A stretch of DNA of 6,833 nt from Bryobacterales bacterium (GTDB lineage Bacteria > Acidobacteriota > Terriglobia > Bryobacterales > Bryobacteraceae): the NCBI GenBank assembly GCA_030838885.1, contig JAUZEU010000226.1, positions 1 through 6,833 on the forward strand, in the 5' to 3' direction. A model generated the notes under the pieces. That model had not been told where the DNA came from. It saw nothing but the letters and a program-made list of their open reading frames with translations, and made no database searches. The stretch's first letter is position 1. The number at the start of each line of letters is the position of its first letter. Shown piece after piece: positions 1 through 5,715 of the stretch. The position numbers were made by a program, and so were the translations under genes.

Positions 1-872
1 ACTTTTACCCCGAGGCGGAGTTCCTCTACACGGGGATGGCGCACCGGGCAAACCAAACTTTTGAAGACAGCCTGTTCGATGGCGACGAAAACGCGATCGT
101 GGACTTCAAGTACTCCAACAATGAAAAACTGACCTGGTGGTTCGACCATCACCAGAGTGCTTTTCTCAGCCCGGAAGACGCGCAGCATTTCAAAACGCAT
201 CCCTCGCCGAAAAAGATGTTCGACATCTCGTTCAAGTCATGCACGAAATACATCCGGACGAAGGCGCAACAGTTGTGGGGCTTTACAGCACCCGATCTCG
301 ACGACCTGGTCCACTGGGCTAACATCATTGATGGCGCCCAGTATGCCGACCCTAAAACCGCCGTGGAACTGGGTGCGCCGGCAATGAAGCTGACCCTGGT
401 GATCGAAGGCTCGAAGGGTTCTGACATGGTGCAGCAGATCATCCGCTATATGCAGCACATTCCGCTTGCGGAGATTGTGGAAAAGCCGGAAATCCAGGAG
501 ATCTATAAGCCGTTGTACGAACGGCATCTGCGCTCCCTGCAGATCATTCGCGACAATGCTGATGAAACGGGCGGCGTGATTACGTTCGACCTGACCGGTT
601 ACGACCTGGAAGGCTACAACAAATTTATTCCTTATTACCTTTATCCAAGCGGGATTTACACCGTCGCGGTGAGCCCGTCGACTTTCCGTACCAAGATTTC
701 GGTGGGCTCGAATCCCTGGGCACCAGTGGAACCGGCACACAATCTTGCCACTATCTGTGAGCGCTACGGCGGTGGCGGCCATGCGCGGGTGGGCGCCATC
801 AGTCTGGAGCCCGGCCAGGTGGATGAGGCCCGTCGTATCGCTGCCGAAGTGGCCGCGGAACTGCGCAGCTAA
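1..872 (+). CDS. DHH/DHHA1 family phosphoesterase, 5'-truncated by window edge
   Basis: Probable metal-dependent phosphoesterase of the DHH superfamily (RecJ/NrnA-like; such enzymes cut nanoRNA, pAp or cyclic dinucleotides). The frame is open from base 3 to the TAA at 870-872, and reads FYPEAEFLYTG before the first ATG at 36. The true start is therefore probably upstream, where the missing DxDG motif I should lie. Counting from the ATG at 36, VDF (D23) fits motif II, FDHH (36-39) is the signature DHH motif III, and IIDGAQ (D99) fits motif IV. The C-terminal YGGGGHARVG (244-253) is the DHHA1 substrate-binding glycine/histidine motif. About 290 residues are visible; an NrnA-like protein of 310-330 would need only 20-40 more. 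The exact substrate cannot be read from sequence. The stop overlaps the next start by one base, suggesting co-translation. Family assignment is confident; function is family-level only. Confidence 0.9.
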   Translation, partial: FYPEAEFLYTGMAHRANQTFEDSLFDGDENAIVDFKYSNNEKLTWWFDHHQSAFLSPEDAQHFKTHPSPKKMFDISFKSCTKYIRTKAQQLWGFTAPDLDDLVHWANIIDGAQYADPKTAVELGAPAMKLTLVIEGSKGSDMVQQIIRYMQHIPLAEIVEKPEIQEIYKPLYERHLRSLQIIRDNADETGGVITFDLTGYDLEGYNKFIPYYLYPSGIYTVAVSPSTFRTKISVGSNPWAPVEPAHNLATICERYGGGGHARVGAISLEPGQVDEARRIAAEVAAELRS

Positions 873-1918
873 TGCCTGTTGTTACGGCTGCGCGGCTGCG
901 CGAGTGGTCGCAACGTGTTTTGCAGGCCGCGGGCGTTCGCGAACAGGATGCGCAACTGGTAGCGAATTCCCTGGTGGCCGCGAGTCTGCGCGGCGTCGAT
1001 TCACACGGCTTTCATCTCCTGCCGCACTATCTGGACCAGATCGCTGCAGGTGATGTTGACCCGGCACAGACGGGTTCCATAGCAACTGAGTCCGGCGCGT
1101 GCATAGTGTATGACGGCTGTAACGGTCTGGGCCAGGTGGTGGCCGATATCTGCTGCGGCCACGCCATCCGTCTGGCCAGAGAATTCGGCCTTGGCATGGT
1201 CACGGCCCGCGAATCGAATCACTTCGGAACGGCAGCCTGGTGGGCAATGAAAATGGCAGCACAAGGTCAGATTGGCCTGGTCTTCTGCAACGCCTCGCCG
1301 ATCGTTGCGCCGTGGCAGGGCAAAGAGGGCCGGTTCGGCACCAATCCGATCTGTATGGCGGTGCCTGTGGGCAAGCACGAACCATGGCTGCTCGATATGG
1401 CGACCACCACTGTGGCTGCCAACCGGATCTTCAAAGCGCATACGAATCACGAGCCCACCATTCCGGCGGGCTGGGCGATGGATAAAGAGGGCAACGCGAC
1501 AACCGACACTGAGGCGGCCTACAGCGGGCTTTTGATGCCCCTGGGCGGCTACAAGGGTTCGGGGTTGGCCATGATGGTGGAGATCCTCTGCGGCGTGATC
1601 AGCGGCGGGGCGATGAGTACGCAGCTGGGCGGTCTGCGCGTGCGCGGGAAGAAGTTCCGCGCCAGTCAGACCTTCATCGCGATCGATGTATTGCGAATGC
1701 AGCCGGAGTTCCGGGAGCGGATTGACTGGCTCATTGACCAGGTGAAATCCACCGCGCCCGCCAGTGGCTTCAACGAAGTTCTGGTCGCTAATGAGCCGGA
1801 ACTGCGGACGGAACGGGTGCGGCTGAAATCGGGCATTCCCATTCCGGACGGCACTTACGAAGCATTGCTGAATGCGGCCGCGCGTTTTGGCATGGACGAC
1901 TCCGGGCTGCGCGGCTGA
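872..1918 (+). CDS. Ldh_2 family NAD(P)-dependent 2-hydroxyacid oxidoreductase
   Basis: A 348-residue cytosolic dehydrogenase of the malate/L-lactate dehydrogenase type 2 family (relatives: YiaK, AllD, archaeal malate/sulfolactate dehydrogenase), interconverting a 2-hydroxy acid and a 2-keto acid with NAD(P)H. It is full length. Landmarks are GVDSHG (41-46, with H45 the expected catalytic histidine), GLGQ (85-88), ESNHFGTAAWW (114-124), FGTNP (155-159), DMATTTVA (175-182), GWAMD (200-204) and LGGYKGSGLAMMVEILCGV (224-242). The Arg that family members usually carry two or three residues after SHG is absent here (SHGFHLLPHY), so substrate preference may differ; no substrate is proposed. The ATG lies inside the previous stop (TAATG), which supports this start and an operon with the DHH gene. 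It is followed by a 30-36 base gap before the lipoprotein gene on the same strand. Confidence 0.93.
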   Translation: MPVVTAARLREWSQRVLQAAGVREQDAQLVANSLVAASLRGVDSHGFHLLPHYLDQIAAGDVDPAQTGSIATESGACIVYDGCNGLGQVVADICCGHAIRLAREFGLGMVTARESNHFGTAAWWAMKMAAQGQIGLVFCNASPIVAPWQGKEGRFGTNPICMAVPVGKHEPWLLDMATTTVAANRIFKAHTNHEPTIPAGWAMDKEGNATTDTEAAYSGLLMPLGGYKGSGLAMMVEILCGVISGGAMSTQLGGLRVRGKKFRASQTFIAIDVLRMQPEFRERIDWLIDQVKSTAPASGFNEVLVANEPELRTERVRLKSGIPIPDGTYEALLNAAARFGMDDSGLRG

Positions 1919-1954
1919 GGGCAAATCGGCACACTGATAAACTCGCGTTTGGAC

Positions 1955-2263
1955 ATGAAGAGATCGCGAGCCGTTCAGGCGTTTCTGGTAATCTCGGCTG
2001 CAAGCGCGCTCAGCAGCTGCGGACAGAAGCATCTGGCCGAGCGCCGTTGCGTGGATGAGAACGGCAGTTTCACCGATGACCGGAATTGTATGTCGTCCCC
2101 TGTTCCCGGATCCCCTCACCATTTTGCGTGGGTTTACGCCCCGGAAGGCGCAACAAACAAAAGCAGTGACGAAAGCACTCCGGCTACTGAGAACCCAAAG
2201 GCGACGACCCGCGGCGTGATCGGCGGGGAAGGCTCGGTGACTGGCGGCGGCGCAGGCGAGTAG
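1955..2263 (+). CDS. Small predicted lipoprotein paired with YgiC-like ligase (YgiB-like position)
   Basis: A 102-residue secreted lipoprotein of unknown function. MKRSR is followed by a hydrophobic stretch (residues 6-19) and the lipobox LSSC, so C22 should be lipidated after cleavage. The mature part has a short two-cysteine motif, CVDENGSFTDDRNC (C32, C45), then PHHFAWVYAPEGA (54-66), a Ser/Thr/Glu-rich linker, and a Gly-rich tail TTRGVIGGEGSVTGGGAGE. The tail resembles, as I recall it, the TRGGFG region near the C-terminus of E. coli YgiB (DUF1190). YgiB is also a lipoprotein and its gene also precedes an ATP-grasp gene, ygiC. The similarity is too short to prove homology. A TTG at 1949 would add two residues (MD); the ATG at 1955 puts MKRSR directly before the signal core. 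No good Shine-Dalgarno is visible. The stop abuts the next start, so the two products are probably co-translated. Confidence 0.75.
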   Translation: MKRSRAVQAFLVISAASALSSCGQKHLAERRCVDENGSFTDDRNCMSSPVPGSPHHFAWVYAPEGATNKSSDESTPATENPKATTRGVIGGEGSVTGGGAGE

Positions 2264-3397
2264 TTGAAACGGCAAATGGTTACACCGCGGGCGAACTGGC
2301 AGGCTGAAGTAGAACGCGACGGACTGGCCTTTCATACGCCCGACGGAATCCCGTACTGGAATGAAGCCGCCTGCTATCACTTCACCTCCCGCGAGATCGA
2401 TTTGATCGAAGGGACCACCGCTGAGTTGCAGCGCCTGTGTCAGGAAGCGGGAAATTTCATCATGGAGAATGATCGTTTCGACGATTTCCGAATCCCGGCG
2501 CCGGCCCGCGCTGTTATCCGGCAGGCGTGGGAGTCGGAACCGCCTTCCATCTACGGCCGTTTCGATTTAAGCTACGACGGTATCAACCCGCCGAAGCTGC
2601 TGGAATACAACGCGAATACGCCGACGTCTTTGCTGGAAGCCTCCGTTGTGCAGTGGCGCTGGCGTCTGGAAGCAATGCCGTCCACAGACCAGTTCAACTC
2701 TATCCACGAGAAGCTGATCTCAGGCTGGGCCGACATTCGTCCCCGCCTTCGTGGCGACAGGCTGCACTTCACCTCGATGCGGAACACCGAGGACGCGATG
2801 ACGACTGCTTACCTGCGCGACACCGCCGAGCAGGCTGGCATCCGTACGGCAGGCCTCTTTGTTGAGGAGATCGGCTGGAACGCGCAGACCTGGCAGTTTC
2901 GCGATCTGGATGAAAACCGGATTCAGAGCCTGTTCACGCTCTATCCGTGGGAATGGCTGCTGAAAGACTTCAGCACGGAGATTCTGGAGACCTACGAGGA
3001 CATGCTCTGGATTGAGCCGATCTGGAAGATGCTCTGGTCGAATAAAGCTCTGCTGGCCGTGCTCTGGGAAATGTTTCCCGGCCACCCGAACCTGCTGGAA
3101 GCTCATCTGGACGGGCCGCATGGCATGGCGGAGTTCGTGAAGAAGCCGCTGCTGTCGCGTGAGGGTGCAAATGTGACTGTCCATCGCAGCACAGGCGACA
3201 TCGCAACCCATGGGACTTACGGGCGCGAGGGCTTTGTCTGGCAGGCGCTGGCACCCGACGCGGTCTTCGATGCAAAGCGGCCCGTGCTCGGATGTTGGGT
3301 TGTGACGAACCGCGGCCCGGCAGGCATGGGAATTCGCGAGAGCGACGGCCTGGTGACCGGGAATCTAAGTACCTTCGTGCCGCACTACTTCGATTGA
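2264..3397 (+). CDS. ygiC: YgiC-type ATP-grasp amide ligase, glutathionylspermidine synthase family
   Basis: A 377-residue cytosolic ATP-grasp enzyme of the GSP_synth family, expected to join a carboxylate to an amine using ATP. It matches E. coli YgiC (as recalled) along its whole length, and lacks the N-terminal amidase of bifunctional Gsp synthetase/amidase. Shared blocks are FHTPDGIPYW (23-32), GRFDLSYDG (98-106), KLLEYNANTPTSL (111-123), DQFNSIHEKLI (132-142), LFTLYPWEW (223-231), SNKALLAVLWEMFPGHPNLL (259-278), KPLLSREGANV (294-304) and GPAGMGIRES (351-360). R99/D101 and E114/N116 align with the substrate- and Mg-binding residues of GspS as I remember them, and K294 with an ATP-binding lysine. 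The TTG at 2264 is chosen because MKRQMVTPRANW aligns without gaps to the YgiC start (MERVSITERPDW); an ATG at 2276 is the alternative. YgiC-type proteins have not been shown to make glutathionylspermidine, so the substrate is unknown. Confidence 0.93.
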   Translation: MKRQMVTPRANWQAEVERDGLAFHTPDGIPYWNEAACYHFTSREIDLIEGTTAELQRLCQEAGNFIMENDRFDDFRIPAPARAVIRQAWESEPPSIYGRFDLSYDGINPPKLLEYNANTPTSLLEASVVQWRWRLEAMPSTDQFNSIHEKLISGWADIRPRLRGDRLHFTSMRNTEDAMTTAYLRDTAEQAGIRTAGLFVEEIGWNAQTWQFRDLDENRIQSLFTLYPWEWLLKDFSTEILETYEDMLWIEPIWKMLWSNKALLAVLWEMFPGHPNLLEAHLDGPHGMAEFVKKPLLSREGANVTVHRSTGDIATHGTYGREGFVWQALAPDAVFDAKRPVLGCWVVTNRGPAGMGIRESDGLVTGNLSTFVPHYFD

Positions 3398-3501
3398 AGT
3401 AGCGGTGACGGCCGATCAATCACTCTGGTGCGTCCGAAACCTCTGAGAAAGAGAATAAATCCGGCGCCCTCGGCATCCAACATAGCGTAGCCTTTGAAAA
3501 C

Positions 3502-4995
3502 GTGCCATCTCCCGCCCCATCAGACACAATCGCTATCGCCGGAGCCACTGGCTACATCGGGGGTCGGCTCGCACCGCGCCTGCTCGATCTCGGCTATCGG
3601 GTGCGCTGCCTGGTGCGGTCCCCCGCGAAACTACAAGGACGCGAATGGACCGAAGGTCCGCGCACGGAGATCCGTGTAGCATCTCTCGATGACGAGGCGT
3701 CCGTCGCCTCCGGTCTGGAAGGTTGCGTCGCTGCGTACTATCTTGTCCATTCCATGGCCTCCGCCGGGGCCGGATATGCAGATCGCGATCAGGCTCTTGC
3801 GCTGACCTTCGCGGCGGCAGCGCGGAAAGCAGCCGTGCGGCGGATCATCTACCTCGGGGGCCTGGGCGAGACCGGGCCGGACCTCAGCCAGCACCTCGCG
3901 TCCCGCAGGCAGGTGGGTGAAGCTCTGGGTTCCACCGGTGTGCCGGTTACTGAACTCCGGGCAGCCATGATCATCGGTTCAGGCTCAGCCTCGTTCGAAA
4001 TTCTGCGCTATCTGGTGGAGCGTCTGCCCGTCATGATAACTCCGAAATGGGTCAGCACGCGGTGCCAGCCGATTGCGGTGCGGAACGTGATCGGCTACCT
4101 GCTGGGCGTTTTGACCGTACCCGAGACCACCGGAGGCGTCTTCGATATCGGCGGCCCGGACGTGCTGCCGTACCGCGAAATCATGCGGATTATGGCTGAC
4201 GAACTCGGCCTTCTCCCGCGCCGGATCATACCGGTTCCGGTGCTCACTCCGCGGCTCAGTTCCTACTGGATTCACCTCGTCACCCCGTTAAGCCATAACA
4301 TCGCGATGCCTCTCGCCGAAGGCCTTCGGAACCCTGTCGTCTGCCGGGAAGACATCATTACAAAACTGATCCCGCAGAAGCTACTGAGCGTCCGCGAAGC
4401 AATTGATGCCGCTATTTCAAAGATCGCCGCGCATCACGTGGAGACTACCTGGTCTATGGCGGGGCCGATTCCAGGCGATCCGGACTGGGCCGGCGGCACC
4501 ACCTTCCGCGATGAGCGCACGGCGGTCATTCAGGCTCCGGACTGGGCCGTTTACCGCGCTGTCTGTCGCGTTGGCGGAGGCAATGGCTGGTACAAGGCTG
4601 ACTGGCTTTGGAGGATTCGCGGCTGGATAGATGTACTGGCGGGCGGCCCCGGTCTGCGCCGTGGCCGGCGTGACCCCGAGTTGGTCGCCTATGGAGAAGC
4701 GCTCGACTTCTGGCGTGTGGTGGGCGTTCAGCGGAACCGCTGCCTGTCACTGCGGGCTGAGATGAAACTGCCCGGCCAGGCTTTGCTGGAGTTCCGGATC
4801 GAGGCGCGCGGTGGTGCACAGTGCGCCCTCGAACAAGTGGCACTGTTTCAGCCGCTCGGGCTGGCAGGCCTGGCGTATTGGTACGCCGTACTGCCCTTTC
4901 ACCACGTCGTGTTCACTGGCATGCTGCGAGGAATCGAGCGAGAAGCTCTGCGCCTTGCGGCAAAACAACCCCCCGGGGTGAGGAATGTCATTTGA
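3502..4995 (+). CDS. Atypical SDR (NmrA-like NAD(P)-binding) fused to DUF2867
   Basis: A 497-residue two-part protein. Residues ~8-300 form an NAD(P)-binding Rossmann domain of the atypical/extended SDR type: IAIAGATGYIGG (10-21, GxxGxxG), acidic turn SLDD (61-64), YYLVHSM (79-85), RRIIYLGGLGE (113-123), and the late GGVFDIGGPD-PYREIM signature (211-228). No YxxxK catalytic motif is obvious, as is common in this group. Residues ~335-490 match DUF2867, with GGGNGWY (358-364), GGPGLRRGRRDP (381-392), LDFWRV (401-406), AEMKLPG (419-425) and LEF (429-431). The reaction is unknown. The start is a GTG; no upstream ATG fits, and no strong Shine-Dalgarno is seen. The 104 bases before it show no clear promoter or terminator. 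The 3' end overlaps the following SDR by 11 bases, so the two were presumably co-expressed. Confidence 0.9.
   Translation: MPSPAPSDTIAIAGATGYIGGRLAPRLLDLGYRVRCLVRSPAKLQGREWTEGPRTEIRVASLDDEASVASGLEGCVAAYYLVHSMASAGAGYADRDQALALTFAAAARKAAVRRIIYLGGLGETGPDLSQHLASRRQVGEALGSTGVPVTELRAAMIIGSGSASFEILRYLVERLPVMITPKWVSTRCQPIAVRNVIGYLLGVLTVPETTGGVFDIGGPDVLPYREIMRIMADELGLLPRRIIPVPVLTPRLSSYWIHLVTPLSHNIAMPLAEGLRNPVVCREDIITKLIPQKLLSVREAIDAAISKIAAHHVETTWSMAGPIPGDPDWAGGTTFRDERTAVIQAPDWAVYRAVCRVGGGNGWYKADWLWRIRGWIDVLAGGPGLRRGRRDPELVAYGEALDFWRVVGVQRNRCLSLRAEMKLPGQALLEFRIEARGGAQCALEQVALFQPLGLAGLAYWYAVLPFHHVVFTGMLRGIEREALRLAAKQPPGVRNVI
4975..4984 (+). promoter_or_regulatory. Shine-Dalgarno-like stretch before the second SDR
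   Basis: GGGGTGAGGA directly precedes the ATG at 4985, inside the end of the upstream SDR-DUF2867 gene. GGTGA matches the 3' half of the ideal AGGAGGTGA with 3-4 bases to the ATG, a short spacing. It helps place the start of the broken SDR, whose first residues (MSFENSRIAIIGAAGGG) are a proper SDR N-terminus. Confidence 0.4.
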
Positions 4996-5712
4996 GAACA
5001 GCCGCATCGCAATCATCGGGGCAGCCGGAGGCGGCCGCGCAGCCCTGGCCCGCAGACTGCGTTGAAGAGGGCGCAGTACTGCTTTACCGGGCCGGTCCGC
5101 AGACAAACTCGCCACGCCGGGAACCGAACTCGACGCGCAAACATTTCCGGTGGACGCCTCCAAAGTGAGCGATCCGGAGCAACTGATTGCCAGGATCAGC
5201 ACCATTACCGGTATGTTCAATTGTGCCGGAAGTATTCTGCTGAAACCGGCACACCTCACCACGGAGGCCGAATGGATGCAAACAATCGAAGCGAATCTGA
5301 CCACCGCCTATGCAACCGTACGTGCTGGCGCGAAGGCTATGCATGCCACTGGTGGTTCCATCCTTTTGTGCGCGACCGCAGCCGCGCGAACGGGCCTGGC
5401 AAACCACGAAGCCATCGCGGCGGCCAAGGGTGGCGTGATCGGCTTGACGCTTTCCGCGGCCGCAACCTATGCGCCGCGCAACATCCGGGTGAATTGCTAG
5501 CCCCTGGTTTGGTCGATACCCCGCTTCCAGCGAAAATCACGTCGAATGAAACAGCGTTGAAGGCATCGACCGCCATGCACGCGCTGGGGCGCATCGGAAA
5601 GACTGAAGATGTTGCCTCGGGAATCGCCTGGCTACTCGATCGCGGGAATGACTGGATTACCGGGCGGGTGTTAGGTGTCGACGGCGGGCTCGGCAGTATC
5701 CGCCCGCGCTGA
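4985..5712 (+). pseudogene. SDR-family oxidoreductase broken by three single-base indels
   Basis: Read in pieces, this is one classical-size SDR. The first frame gives MSFENSRIAIIGAAGGGRAA (glycine-rich cofactor motif) and stops at TGA 5063-5065. Skipping one T at 5062-5063 continues as EEGAVLLYR up to ~5090. Adding one G to the GGG at 5089-5091 returns to the first frame: GRSADKLATPGTELDAQTFP, then FNCAGS (NNAG-like), IEANLTTAY and NHEAIAAAKGGVIGLTLSAA up to NIRVNC, then TAG at 5498-5500. Adding one base before 5498 gives VAPGLVDTPLPAK through ITGRVLGVDGGLGS and the TGA at 5710-5712. The repaired length is exactly 729 bases (242 residues), normal for an SDR. The expected catalytic Tyr of YxxxK is Ile (codon 5414-5416) with Lys kept (5426-5428). 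Either a decaying gene or consensus errors in homopolymers; neighbouring genes are intact. Confidence 0.85.
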
Positions 5713-5715
5713 CCA

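Noticed and set aside
237..782. Minus-strand open frame of 181 codons opposite the DHH gene
   Set aside because: It lies wholly within the DHH/DHHA1 coding region, and its translation shows no domain motif or secretion signal.
36..872. Complete DHH protein starting at the ATG at 36
   Set aside because: The frame is open to the left edge with protein-like sequence (FYPEAEFLYTG), and the obligatory first DHH-family aspartate motif is missing from the part after 36.
1001..2380. Long open frame on the minus strand (459 codons) opposite the dehydrogenase and lipoprotein genes
   Set aside because: It is opposite a clear Ldh_2 gene and crosses several gene boundaries. Its translation is His/Arg/Ala-rich without any recognisable motif, as expected for an antisense shadow in GC-rich coding DNA.
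3398..3501. Promoter or terminator in the 104-base gap before the SDR-DUF2867 gene
   Set aside because: Only weak AT-richer bits such as GAATAAAT are present, without a matching -35 at proper spacing, and there is no stable hairpin. A promoter may exist, but I cannot support one.
5684..5707. GCGGGC/GCCCGC inverted repeat as a terminator
   Set aside because: The stem is only 6 bases with a 12-base loop, lies inside coding sequence and has no T-run after it.
5062..5712. A single 216-codon plus-strand reading frame as an independent gene
   Set aside because: Only its last ~70 codons (from APGLVDTP) look like protein; the first ~145 are out-of-frame translation of the SDR body. It is the 3' fragment of the broken SDR.
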